Shown here piece by piece: positions 41,576 through 51,017 of a DNA stretch of 64,000 nt (position 1 is the stretch's first letter; every line of letters begins with the position of its first letter). A program made the position numbers and the translations under genes. Where the stretch lies: NCBI GenBank assembly GCA_963777905.1, contig CAVZSM010000013.1:124001-188000 (forward strand), read 5' to 3'. The notes under the pieces were generated by a model. That model saw nothing but the letters and a program-made list of their open reading frames with translations, had not been told where the DNA came from and searched no databases. This DNA is from Trebonia sp963777905 (GTDB taxonomy: Bacteria; Actinomycetota; Actinomycetes; Streptosporangiales; Streptosporangiaceae).

Positions 41576-42876
41576 GCCTTCGCCGCCTCCCCGTCGACCG
41601 CGCGCAGCGCGTCGGTGAGCAGGCCGAGGCCTTCGCGCGCTTCCGCCTCGCTGAGCGTCAGCGGCGGCGCCATCCGCAGCGTGGCGCCGAACAGGCCGCC
41701 CTTGCCGATCAGCAGCCCGCGCTCGCGGGCCGCCTCGAGCGCCTTCCCTGCCAGCTGCGGGGACGGCTGCTTCGTCGCCGGGTCGACGAGGTCGACGGCG
41801 AACATCAGCCCGCGGCCGCGCACCTCGCCGATCGTGCTCAGCGCCGTGGCCGCCTCCTTGAGCCCGCTGATGATGATCTCGCCGGTCACCGCGGCATTGT
41901 GCTGCAGGTCATGCGAGAGCACGTAGTCCAGGGTGGCGTTCGCCGCCGTCGTGGCGATCGGGTTGCCGCCGAACGTCGAGATGCCGTTGCCGCGGATGCT
42001 GTCCAGCAGGTCGCCGCGGCCGACGACGCCGCCGATGGCGAACCCGTTGGCCAGGCCCTTGGCGAACGTCATCATGTCCGGCACGACGCCGTGCGCCTGG
42101 ATGCCCCAGAAGTGCGCCCCGGTGCGGCCCCAGCCGGTCTGCACCTCGTCGGAGATCAGCAGGATGCCGTGCTCGTCGAGCACTTCCTTGTAGGCCTTGA
42201 ACAGGCCGTCGGGCGCCATCGTGAACCCGCCGACGCCCTGCACCGGCTCGGCGATCAGCGCGCCGACGTCGGCCGGGTGGATGCCGGCCGACAGCAGCGC
42301 CCGCAGGTCGGCCACGCACGCGTCGATGAGCTGGGTGTCAGTCAGGTCGCGGTACTGCGGCAGCTGCCGGTCCGCGCCATGCAGGTAATGGGTGCCGAAC
42401 GGATCGTTGCTGCTCGCCTTCCATGACACGTTGCCCGTGATGGCGACGGTGCCGAACGTCCGGCCGTGGTAGCTGCCCCGCATCGCCAGCACCTGGTTCG
42501 CGTTGCGCGCCACGAGGGCGGCCGCGAGCGCGGTCTCGTTGGCCTCGGAACCTGAGTTGGTGAAGAACACCTTCGCGTCCGGGATGTTCGAGAGCCTGGC
42601 GATCTTCTCCGCGAGCTCGACCTGGCTGCGGATCAGGTACAGCGTGGAGGTGTGCACCACGCCGGTCGAGATCTGCCGCTCGACCGCCTCCCGCACCTCG
42701 GCGACGTCGTAGCCGAGCATGTTGGTCAGGATTCCGGCGAAGAAGTCGAGATAGCCGCGGCCCTGGGCGTCGGTGACGCGGCAGCCCTTGCCGCTGACGA
42801 TCTCGATCGGCTGGCCGTAGTAGAGGCCGACCCAGTTAGGGATTACCGCGCGGTGGCGTGCGAGAAGATCAGACAT
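41572..42876 (-). CDS. class III omega-aminotransferase (AGXT2 / beta-alanine type)
   Basis: A 434-residue PLP enzyme with FFTNSGSEANETALAAALVAR, YHGRTFGTVAITGN, LLISDEVQTGWGRTGAHFWG and the PLP lysine K273 in TFAKGLANG. The overall pattern is of the alanine-glyoxylate/beta-alanine-pyruvate group rather than GabT. Coupling to mmsA suggests that it forms malonate semialdehyde from beta-alanine (or methylmalonate semialdehyde from 3-aminoisobutyrate), which MmsA then converts to an acyl-CoA. This is inferred from gene pairing. ATG 42876 lies just after TAGGGG, with no clear ribosome site. Confidence 0.88.
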   Translation of the reverse strand: MSDLLARHRAVIPNWVGLYYGQPIEIVSGKGCRVTDAQGRGYLDFFAGILTNMLGYDVAEVREAVERQISTGVVHTSTLYLIRSQVELAEKIARLSNIPDAKVFFTNSGSEANETALAAALVARNANQVLAMRGSYHGRTFGTVAITGNVSWKASSNDPFGTHYLHGADRQLPQYRDLTDTQLIDACVADLRALLSAGIHPADVGALIAEPVQGVGGFTMAPDGLFKAYKEVLDEHGILLISDEVQTGWGRTGAHFWGIQAHGVVPDMMTFAKGLANGFAIGGVVGRGDLLDSIRGNGISTFGGNPIATTAANATLDYVLSHDLQHNAAVTGEIIISGLKEAATALSTIGEVRGRGLMFAVDLVDPATKQPSPQLAGKALEAARERGLLIGKGGLFGATLRMAPPLTLSEAEAREGLGLLTDALRAVDGEAAKA

Positions 42877-42897
42877 ACCCCTAGTCTGCCAGCACGC

Positions 42898-43031
42898 CTA
42901 TGCTGCGTGAACGCGGACGTAGTCCACCAGCATGGTCTGCGGAAACGACGTCGACCTGTCCGGCGCTACCGAGGCGGTGCCGCCGACGGCGACGTTCAGC
43001 AGCAGGTAGTAGTCGGCCCGCGTCGGGACAC
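42898..43031 (-). pseudogene. C-terminal remnant of a GH16 glycoside hydrolase
   Basis: Between two intact genes, the minus strand encodes about 44 residues ending in TAG at 42898, including ADYYLLLNVAVGG and SFPQTMLVDYVRVH. These are the conserved last strands of GH16 laminarinase/beta-glucanase domains. There is no start codon or catalytic part, so this is the surviving tail of a deleted gene. The adjacent PPOX gene stop is 3 nt away, marking the deletion junction. Confidence 0.65.
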
Positions 43032-43033
43032 TG

Positions 43034-43498
43034 TCAGGCGAGGCGGGCGGGAAAGCCGCCGGTGGCGACCGGACCCCAGCGGCGCGGGGTCACCCGCAGC
43101 AGGGACTTGCCCTGCTTGAGCATGGCGTCGCGGTATTCGGCCCAGTCGGGGTGCTCGCCGGAGATCGAGCGGTAGTAATCCACCAGCGCGTCGATCGCCT
43201 GCGGGACGTCGAGCACCTCGGCGGTGCCGTCGACCTGCACCCACGGGCCGCCGAAGTCGTCGGAGAGGAACAGTACGCTGACGCGGGTCGGGTCGCGGCG
43301 GGCGTTCCGTGTCTTGGCCCGCTCCGGGTAGGTGGCGATGACGATCCGGCCCTGCTCGTCGACGCCGCAGGTCACGGGCGAGGCCTGCGGGCCGCCGTCC
43401 GCGCGGGTCGTGATCACGATCGCGTGGTGCCTGGGCCTGATGAACTCGAGCAGCTCGTCCCTGCTGACCGTGGTGTTCGTCGCGATGCTCCGTGCCAT
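43034..43498 (-). CDS. PPOX-class F420/FMN-dependent oxidoreductase-like protein
   Basis: A 154-residue split-barrel flavin protein (ARHHAIVITTRADGGPQASPV, GRIVIATYPERAKTRNARRDPTRVSVLFL, GPWVQVDGTAEV), a pattern typical of the actinobacterial PPOX-class F420-dependent group. It binds a flavin or F420 and would reduce a small substrate; the substrate is not identifiable. TAGGGT (43510-43505) lies 6 nt before ATG 43498, and its TAG is the stop codon of the preceding gene. The protein is therefore probably made from its own leaderless message, although it may also be read from the upstream genes. Confidence 0.85.
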   Translation of the reverse strand: MARSIATNTTVSRDELLEFIRPRHHAIVITTRADGGPQASPVTCGVDEQGRIVIATYPERAKTRNARRDPTRVSVLFLSDDFGGPWVQVDGTAEVLDVPQAIDALVDYYRSISGEHPDWAEYRDAMLKQGKSLLRVTPRRWGPVATGGFPARLA

Positions 43499-43507
43499 GC
43501 CACGACC

Positions 43508-44590
43508 CTATAGCGGGGCGCGCCGGGCTACCGTGGCGGGCGCGACAGACGGGATATCCGGGGTGCCCGCGAGGATCATCAGGGTGCGGAGCTCCTCGGT
43601 GAGCAGCTCGATGGTGCGGCGGACGCCGTGTTCGCCGGCGGCGGCGAGGCCGTAGGCGGCGAGGCGGCCGATGACCACCGCGTCGGCGCCGAGGGCGAGG
43701 GCGAGGAACACGTCAGCGCCGGTGCGGACGCCGCTGTCGAGCAGGACCGGGACCCGGCCCGCGACCGTCTCCGCGATCCCGGGCAGCACGTCGAGGCTGG
43801 CGGCGGCCGGGTCGACCTGGCGGCCGCCGTGGTTGGACACCAGGATCGCGGACGCGCCCGCGCCGATCGCCGCCTCCGCCGCCTCGGTGGTGAGGATGCC
43901 CTTCGCGATCCACGGCAGGTCCTGGCGGGCGGCCGCCTCGGCGAGCCGGTCCCAGGTCCAGCTCTGCACGATGCGGTTGCCGTAGGTCTCGATGATGTTC
44001 GGGGTGCCGTCGTGGACGGCGTTGCCCGACCAGACGACCGGGTCGGGGCGGAACCTGTTCATCCTGCTCCTGACCCGGAAACCCGTGAGCGGGCAGTCGA
44101 CCGTGACGCACAGCGCGGTGTAGCCCGCGGCACGGATCCGCTTCGCTACGTGGTCGAAGGACTCGTACGGGTGCAGCTGGCCGATCCGCGCCGCCGCGGG
44201 CGCCGCGGCGGCGACCTCCGCGTAGGAGAACGTGCCGACCTCCGGCACGATCGAGGCGGTGCCGCACGCGGCGTTCGCGCGGGCCACCGCCAGGTGGCCG
44301 TCGGGGGCGAACAGGCCGTCGCCGCCGAACGGGGCGGTCAGCACCGGGAGGGAGAGCGGGATGCCGAGCACCTGGGTGCTGGTGTCGGGCGCGGTGACGC
44401 CGCTCATCGGGCGCGGTCTGATCACCCAGCGGGTGAACGCCTCGCGGTTCGCGCGCAGCGTCTGCTCGGTGCCCGCGCCGCTTTCCAGGTAGCCGGCGAC
44501 CTCGGCAGGCAGGGCGCGCAGCGCCGCGGCATGGATCTCCTCGAGTGCCAGGAAGTCGGCGTTCGCTGGGTCTGTCGGCGTCCTCGTCAC
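43508..44590 (-). CDS. alpha-hydroxy-acid oxidase (FMN-dependent)
   Basis: A 360-residue TIM-barrel flavoenzyme of the lactate/glycolate oxidase family. It starts ADFLALEEIHAAALRALPAEVAGYLESGAGTE and has LTAPFGGDGLFAPDGHLAVARANAACGT, ALCVTVDCPLTGFRVRSRMN and the active-site SNHGGRQVD (His base and Arg). It would oxidise a 2-hydroxy acid to the 2-oxo acid with FMN. It follows a sugar-acid dehydratase, so a hydroxy acid from sugar breakdown is a plausible substrate. TAGGGT lies 6 nt before the GTG start, its TAG being the dehydratase stop codon. Confidence 0.88.
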   Translation of the reverse strand: MTRTPTDPANADFLALEEIHAAALRALPAEVAGYLESGAGTEQTLRANREAFTRWVIRPRPMSGVTAPDTSTQVLGIPLSLPVLTAPFGGDGLFAPDGHLAVARANAACGTASIVPEVGTFSYAEVAAAAPAAARIGQLHPYESFDHVAKRIRAAGYTALCVTVDCPLTGFRVRSRMNRFRPDPVVWSGNAVHDGTPNIIETYGNRIVQSWTWDRLAEAAARQDLPWIAKGILTTEAAEAAIGAGASAILVSNHGGRQVDPAAASLDVLPGIAETVAGRVPVLLDSGVRTGADVFLALALGADAVVIGRLAAYGLAAAGEHGVRRTIELLTEELRTLMILAGTPDIPSVAPATVARRAPL

Positions 44591-44599
44591 GCCTGCACC

Positions 44600-46297
<1,698 letters not shown>

Positions 46298-46517
46298 GCC
46301 TGGTATCGTCGGTCGCAGCATGCGGTTGCGTCTAGGGTTCCGCTGGCTGCCCGCACCTCCATGTGGGGTTTCTTACAACCAGGGCGGCCGGGACTGGACC
46401 GAGCGACGCCAGGAGCCGTTTCGTGTTTTGCGGACCGGTGAACACCTGACGGGAGAAAAGCCCTGAGGGCTCCTATTTAGCGTGCCGGTTGTACCGGCCT
46501 TGCCCCAGGAGCCTTCG
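46298..46517. other. 220-bp divergent gap, dehydratase / EamA transporter
   Basis: It contains the small hairpin AGCCC-TGA-GGGCT (46459-46471) and a ribosome site AGGAG at 46507-46511, 6 nt before the transporter ATG. I checked the plus-strand leader for known riboswitch signatures and recognised none. Confidence 0.45.
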
Positions 46518-47438
46518 ATGCACGCAACCGCCCTTCCGTTGCCCGTCACCCTCGCGGTGCTCGCCGCCGCCGTCACGCACGCCACCTGGAACGCGATCGC
46601 GCACGGGATCAAGGACCAGCTGCTGGCGTTCGGGCTGATCGGGGCGGGCGGGATCCTTGTGGCGATCCCGCTGGTGATTCTGTCCCCCTTCCCGCTGTCC
46701 GCCTGCTGGCCTTACCTGCTGGCCTCGATCGTCATCCACGTCTTCTACAACCTGCTGCTGATGCGGTCCTACCGGTACGGGGAGTTCGGCCAGGTCTACC
46801 CGCTGGCGCGGGGCACGTCGCCGCTGGTGGTGACCGTGCTCGCGGCGGTGTTCGCCGCGGAGCGGCCGTCGGCCGCGCAGGTGGCGGGCGTGCTGGTGGT
46901 GTCGTGCGGGCTGGTGCTGCTGGTGCTGGCGGGGCGCACGGGGCGGCGGGCGGCTCCCCGTGGCGGTTCTGATGACGGTTCTGGTGGCGGCGCCGGGCGC
47001 GGGGGCGGTCTCGGGCGCGCGGCGCTGGTCGCGGCGGTGGGGACCGGGCTGACGATCGCCGCCTACACCACGGTCGACGGCCTCGGAGTGCGGCTGTCCG
47101 GATCGTCGGTGGCCTACATCGGCTGGCTGATGCTGCTGGAATCGCTGTGCGTGCCCGCCTGGGCGCTGGCCAGACGGCGGCACGTGCTGCTGTCAGGAAC
47201 GTCGCGACGGGTGCTGTGGTCCGGGCTGCTTGCCGGCGGCCTGAGCGTGCTGGCATACGGGCTGGTGCTGTGGGCGCAGACCCGCGGCGATCTGGCGCCG
47301 ATCGCCGCGCTGCGCGAGACCAGCGTGATCTTCGGGGCGGTGATCGGGACGGTGGTGTTCCACGAGCCGTTCGGCCGCTGGCGGATCGCGGCGACACTCC
47401 TGGTCGTTATCGGCGTCCTGCTGCTCAACGTGAGCTGA
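46518..47438 (+). CDS. EamA/DMT-family transporter
   Basis: About 306 residues with ten membrane segments in two EamA halves (VTHATWNAIAHGIKD..., YGEFGQVYPLARGTSPLVVTVLAAVFAAERPS; second half ALRETSVIFGAVIGTVVFHEPFGRWRIAATLLVVIGVLLLN). The central loop is Gly/Arg-rich (RRAAPRGGSDDGSGGG). ATG 46518 follows AGGAG by 6 nt and is preferred to 46482. Export or uptake of a small metabolite, perhaps linked to the divergent sugar-acid genes, is possible but unproven. Confidence 0.88.
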   Translation: MHATALPLPVTLAVLAAAVTHATWNAIAHGIKDQLLAFGLIGAGGILVAIPLVILSPFPLSACWPYLLASIVIHVFYNLLLMRSYRYGEFGQVYPLARGTSPLVVTVLAAVFAAERPSAAQVAGVLVVSCGLVLLVLAGRTGRRAAPRGGSDDGSGGGAGRGGGLGRAALVAAVGTGLTIAAYTTVDGLGVRLSGSSVAYIGWLMLLESLCVPAWALARRRHVLLSGTSRRVLWSGLLAGGLSVLAYGLVLWAQTRGDLAPIAALRETSVIFGAVIGTVVFHEPFGRWRIAATLLVVIGVLLLNVS

Positions 47439-47550
47439 GTGCCGGCGGTTGTGCCGGGCGGCGCGGCTTTCCAGCCGCTTCTTGCTGTTATCAGGCGCGG
47501 GATCATCGTGCGGGATCAGGCCCGGATCCCGGCGTGCTGAGTCTGGCGCG

Positions 47551-48447
47551 TTATCCCGCGCGATCTTGTACCGGCGCGACCTGCCCGTCCGGCGGTGGCG
47601 GCACGGCGCCCGGGTGCACGATCGCGGCGATGGCCTCGACGCCGTCTATCAGGCGGGGACCGGGGCGGACCACGAGGGAGTCGGCGTCGATGGCCCACAC
47701 CGGAACGCCGGGCAACGCGGCCGTCACGGCCGCGGCCTGGGCGACCGCGCCTGCCAGGTGGTAGCCGCACGGGGCAACGATGACCAGGTCAGGCTCGGCG
47801 GCGGCGACCTCGGGCCAGGTCAGCGGCTCGGATCGGCGGCCGGGCCGGGCCGCGACCGGCTCGGCGCCCGCCGCGGTCACCAGATCGGGGATCCAGTGCC
47901 CGGCCGCGAACGGAGGATCGACCCACTCGACGACCACGACCCGCGGGCGGGGGCGGCCTTCGACCCGCGCCGCCACATCAGCCAGCCGCCCGCGGAGGTT
48001 CGCGACCAGCCGCTCGGCGCGTTCGGTCGTCCCGGTCCTTTCGCCTACCGTGAGGATCGTGTCCAGCACATCCTGGAGCGTGTACGGGTCGAGCGACAGC
48101 ACGTCGGCGCTGCACCCCAGGTAGTCCAGCGCCTCCGCCACGTGCCCCGAGGGCAGCGCGCACACCCGGCACAGGTCCTGCGTCAGGATGAGGTCAGGGC
48201 GCAGCCTGGCGAGCGCGTCGGCGTGCAGCGTGTACAGGTCCTCGCCGCTGGCGAGCTGGTCACGGACGTACCGGTCGATGTCCGCCGGGGTCATGCCGGA
48301 CGTGTCCCGGCCGCCTACCACGACTTCCTTCTCTGCGCGGGCCGCGGGCGGCTCGTCACACTCGAACGTGACCCCGACGAGGTCATCGCCCAGGCCGAGC
48401 GCGTACACAATCTCAGTCGCCGACGGTAGCAGTGACACCAGACGCAC
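47551..48447 (-). CDS. cobalamin-binding-like (BtuF-type) protein without signal peptide
   Basis: 298 residues from GTG 48447 (VRLVSLLPSATEIVYALGLGDDLVGVTFECD). This is the opening of the BtuF/helical-backbone metal-receptor family. It also has LASGEDLYTLHADALARLRPDLILTQDLCRVCALP and VVVVEWVDPPFAAGHWIPDLVTAAG. There is no signal sequence or lipobox, and no transporter genes are adjacent, so it is probably a cytoplasmic binding protein as in other actinobacteria. TATCCT (48459-48454) lies 6 nt before GTG 48447, fixing this as a leaderless start rather than the longer reading. It is convergent with the EamA gene across 112 bp containing GC-rich hairpins. Confidence 0.82.
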   Translation of the reverse strand: MRLVSLLPSATEIVYALGLGDDLVGVTFECDEPPAARAEKEVVVGGRDTSGMTPADIDRYVRDQLASGEDLYTLHADALARLRPDLILTQDLCRVCALPSGHVAEALDYLGCSADVLSLDPYTLQDVLDTILTVGERTGTTERAERLVANLRGRLADVAARVEGRPRPRVVVVEWVDPPFAAGHWIPDLVTAAGAEPVAARPGRRSEPLTWPEVAAAEPDLVIVAPCGYHLAGAVAQAAAVTAALPGVPVWAIDADSLVVRPGPRLIDGVEAIAAIVHPGAVPPPPDGQVAPVQDRAG

Positions 48448-48511
48448 GTCGCCAGGATAAGGGTCGCGCGTTCGGCAACCTCGTATCAGTTCCGGCCCTG
48501 CCGGCCAACCT

Positions 48512-48574
48512 CGTATCAGTTTCGGCCCTTGAATCCGGGACAAATCGGACGCTTGAGGGGCCGAAAGTGATACG
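48512..48574. repeat. intergenic hairpin element, copy A
   Basis: CGTATCAGTTTCGGCCC (48512-48528) pairs with GGGCCGAAAGTGATACG (48558-48574), 16 of 17 positions, around a 29-nt loop TTGAATCCGGGACAAATCGG... . The left arm with flanking CAACCT is also duplicated at 48476-48498 without a partner arm. Confidence 0.7.
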
Positions 48575-48596
48575 AAGACGTCCCGGACTCATCTTT

Positions 48597-48656
48597 CCAT
48601 CAGTTTCCGCCCTTCAATCCGGGCAAATCGGGCGCTACAGGAGCCAAGAGTGATGG
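48597..48656. repeat. intergenic hairpin element, copy B
   Basis: The loop TTCAATCCGGGCAAATCGGGCG is nearly the same as in copy A. The arms are different and pair less well: TTTCCATCA (48594-48602) with TGATGGGAA near 48651-48659. It lies 22 bp downstream of copy A. Confidence 0.55.
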
Positions 48657-48804
48657 GAAGTTGAGGAGTGGGCCCGGGATGGTCGGGCCGGGCGAGGGAG
48701 TGTGGGGCGCTGGGGTGGCCGTAGGGCGGGTGCAAGGGCACTGGGGTGGCCGTGGCGCGGGGGCGTGGAGGGCCGGGGTGTGGGCGCGGGGGCATACTGT
48801 GGCC

Positions 48805-49260
48805 ATGGTGGCGTGGGCGGATGTGGAGCGGGCGGAGCCTGAGTTCGCGGCGCGGGTGCGGCGGCTCTTTGATGCGGGCAGGCATAAGACGATCGCGACG
48901 CTGCGGGCCGATGGGTCGCCGCGGATCTCGGGCATCGAGTGCGAGTTCGCTGACGGGGAGCTCACGTTCGGGTCGATGCCGGGCGCGCGCAAGGGCGCGG
49001 ACCTGCGACGGGATCCTCGGTTCGCGCTGCATGGCCCGACGGTTCATCCGGTGACGGGCAAGGAGGCCGAGTGGCCGGGTGAGGCGAAGATCGCCGGGCG
49101 GGCGGTTCCCGCCGGGCCAGCCGGCGAAGGAGCCGCTGCTGAGATGTTCGCTGCCGACATTTCCGAGGTCGCTGTCACCCGGCTGAACCCTGAGGCGACG
49201 CTGCTGGTCATCGAGTCGTGGACGCCGCGGCGCGGACTTCGCGTGGTCGAGCGCGAGTAA
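48805..49260 (+). CDS. pyridoxamine-5'-phosphate-oxidase-fold protein
   Basis: A 151-residue split-barrel flavin-binding protein (ARVRRLFDAGRHKTIATLRADGSPRISGIECEFADGELTFGSMPGARKGADLRRDPRFALHG), of a small actinobacterial family whose substrate is unknown. The C terminus (DISEVAVTRLNPEATLLVIESWTPRRGLRVVERE) matches relatives. ATG 48805 gives the expected N terminus; the longer reading begins in repetitive G-rich DNA. TACTGT lies 4 nt upstream. Confidence 0.8.
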   Translation: MVAWADVERAEPEFAARVRRLFDAGRHKTIATLRADGSPRISGIECEFADGELTFGSMPGARKGADLRRDPRFALHGPTVHPVTGKEAEWPGEAKIAGRAVPAGPAGEGAAAEMFAADISEVAVTRLNPEATLLVIESWTPRRGLRVVERE

Positions 49261-49280
49261 CGGGCGCTACCCTCGCTCGC

Positions 49281-49649
49281 ATGGATGAGTTCAAGGCTCG
49301 CCGGGTGGTCGACGCCCTTCGCGATCGTGGCGTCAATGCTCACCTGTTCCGCGGCGAGGCGTTCGGCGTGCGCGTGACGCTGACCGGCGGGCGCGAGGCC
49401 GAATGGGACACCGACGGCACGGCGGGTCTCGAGGCCCAGGTGATGCTCGACGGCATGCTCGTGGGCTACGTGCCCGAGATCGAAGGCTCCGAGGGATTCG
49501 ACGAATCCCAGATAGTCGAGGCCATCGCCAGCACCGATTACGACCAGCCCATCGCGCACCAGCGTCCCGTCCCCGCCCCGCCTGGTCCGGCTCTCACTCG
49601 CGAAGGCGGCGTCTTTCGCCGCTTCCTCGATGGCTTCCGATACCGGTAG
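49281..49649 (+). CDS. hypothetical protein, 122 aa
   Basis: A small soluble protein (MDEFKARRVVDALRDRGVNAHLFRGEAFGVRVTLTGGREAEWDTDG...) with an alternating strand-helix pattern and a Pro-rich tail ending in a basic segment (FRRFLDGFRYR). I do not recognise the family. ATG 49281 has TACCCT 7 nt upstream, consistent with a leaderless mRNA. It lies 20 bp after the flavin-fold gene. The coding pattern supports a real gene. Confidence 0.7.
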   Translation: MDEFKARRVVDALRDRGVNAHLFRGEAFGVRVTLTGGREAEWDTDGTAGLEAQVMLDGMLVGYVPEIEGSEGFDESQIVEAIASTDYDQPIAHQRPVPAPPGPALTREGGVFRRFLDGFRYR

Positions 49650-49664
49650 GCGAGCTGCCCGGCG

Positions 49665-50279
49665 TCACTCCTGGAGCAGGCCCGCGGCTGCGAACGCCCG
49701 CTGGTAGATCTCGCGGATGACCTGCTCTTTGCGGGCGTTGTACTCCATCACGTGCTCGCCTCTGGCATTGGCCTCGGACGCGGCCTGCCGCTTGATGTCG
49801 GCGTACCGGTCGCGATCGCCGGAGTTGCCCCGCAGCCAGTCGCGGAAGATCCGGTGCCGAACCGGCTCGGGACTGTCGAATCCGAAGACGTGCAGGTTGC
49901 TGCGGGGAGGCTCGTCCGCCCGCAGCGCCCGGTGGCCGTACCACCAGGGCTCGCGGATCACGAGCGTGAACCCGGCCGCCTCTAGCGCGGGCACGTAGTC
50001 CTGCTCGCGGCCGGGATCCGCCACCAGCAGGTCGATGTCGATGATGGGCTTGGCCGGCAGTCCCGGAACCGAGGTCGAGCCCACGTGATCGAGCTGCAGT
50101 ACCCGCCAGCCGAGGACCTCGCGGATCCTGGCGGCGAGTTCCTCGTAGCGCTGCGGCCAGCCGGGGTCGGGCTCGGTCATCTCGATCCCGGTACCGGGGG
50201 CGGCGCCAGGAACCCATGGATCGGCTCCCGGTGGCGGCGGGGAGTCGTCAAACGCGATGATCTCGGCTCGGGTGGGCAT
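49665..50279 (-). CDS. GrpB / UPF0157 nucleotidyltransferase-fold protein
   Basis: 204 residues with the family signature LDHVGSTSVPGLPAKPIIDIDLLV (Gly-Ser and Asp-x-Asp of the nucleotidyltransferase fold) and SNLHVFGFDSPEPVRHRIFRDWLR, ending YNARKEQVIREIYQRA. Family members are widespread and linked to glutamate-rich or toxin-antitoxin contexts, without a settled reaction. TAGACT lies 6 nt before ATG 50279, so a leaderless start is likely. No toxin gene is seen next to it. Confidence 0.85.
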   Translation of the reverse strand: MPTRAEIIAFDDSPPPPGADPWVPGAAPGTGIEMTEPDPGWPQRYEELAARIREVLGWRVLQLDHVGSTSVPGLPAKPIIDIDLLVADPGREQDYVPALEAAGFTLVIREPWWYGHRALRADEPPRSNLHVFGFDSPEPVRHRIFRDWLRGNSGDRDRYADIKRQAASEANARGEHVMEYNARKEQVIREIYQRAFAAAGLLQE

Positions 50280-50292
50280 TGCCGCAGTCTAT

Positions 50293-50949
50293 TTACCGGC
50301 GGGTGAATGTCAGGTGGGTGACGCCGCTCGGGGAGCTGACCGCCTCGACGTCGAAGCGCTCCTCGAGGCCCTCGGAGCCGTCCCACAGCCGCTCCCCTCG
50401 CCCCAGGACGATGGGCACCAGCACGATGTGCATGTGGTCGATCAGGTCGGCGGCCAGGAACTGGCGGATGGTGGCCGGGCCGCCGCCGATGCGGACGTCG
50501 AGGCCGCCCGCGGCCTCGCGGGCGGCCGCCAGCGCTTCGACCGGGCTGGCGTCGATGAAGTGGAAGGTCGTGCCGCCCTTCATTTCTATGGAGGGCCTGG
50601 CGTGGTGGGTGAGCACGAAGACCGGGGTGTGGAAGACCGGGTCGTCACCCCACCAGCCCTTCCATTCCTCGTCCTCCCACGGGCCGCGCTGCGGGCCGAA
50701 CTTGTTGCGCCCCATGATCTCCGCGCCGATACCGGGTCCCCAGTTGCTCGCGAAGGCCTCGTCGACGCCGGCGCTGCCGCCGGGTTCGCCGCCGGGTTCG
50801 CCGTGCATCGCGCGGAAGGTGCGGGTGGCGAAGAACCAGTTCATCAGGCGGCCGCTCGCGTGCCCGAAGGGCGCCTCCAGGCTTTGCCCCTCACCTGTGC
50901 CGTATCCGTCGAGCGAGACGGAGAAGTTGTGCACCCGAACCCGCGACAT
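50293..50949 (-). CDS. dihydrofolate-reductase-fold (RibD C-terminal) protein
   Basis: 218 residues beginning VRVHNFSVSLDGYGTG, the opening of RibD-C/DHFR-like oxidoreductases, with GAEIMGRNKFG and VRIGGGPATIRQFLAADLIDHMHIVLVPIVLGRGERLWDG (the NADPH-binding region). It reduces a pterin-like or unknown substrate; stand-alone members are common in actinobacteria. AGGAGG lies 6 nt before ATG 50949, a clear ribosome site. It lies 13 bp upstream of the GrpB start on the same strand. Confidence 0.87.
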   Translation of the reverse strand: MSRVRVHNFSVSLDGYGTGEGQSLEAPFGHASGRLMNWFFATRTFRAMHGEPGGEPGGSAGVDEAFASNWGPGIGAEIMGRNKFGPQRGPWEDEEWKGWWGDDPVFHTPVFVLTHHARPSIEMKGGTTFHFIDASPVEALAAAREAAGGLDVRIGGGPATIRQFLAADLIDHMHIVLVPIVLGRGERLWDGSEGLEERFDVEAVSSPSGVTHLTFTRR

Positions 50950-51017
50950 GCGGAGCCTCCTGTCTGGCGTCCCGGATCATCACACTGTCAGACTGACGTC
51001 CCGGGGGGAACTCATCG

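Larger units (their letters stand above)
48448..48804. other. 357-bp non-coding gap with hairpin elements A and B
   Basis: It holds two structured elements (48512-48574 and 48597-48656), an extra half-copy of the element A arm at 48476-48498, and a G-rich stretch before the next gene. No gene was found. Confidence 0.65.

Noticed and set aside
46298..46517. riboswitch upstream of the EamA transporter
   Set aside because: Only a short GC hairpin and a ribosome site are visible. No glycine, guanidine, SAM, THF or other conserved core was recognised.
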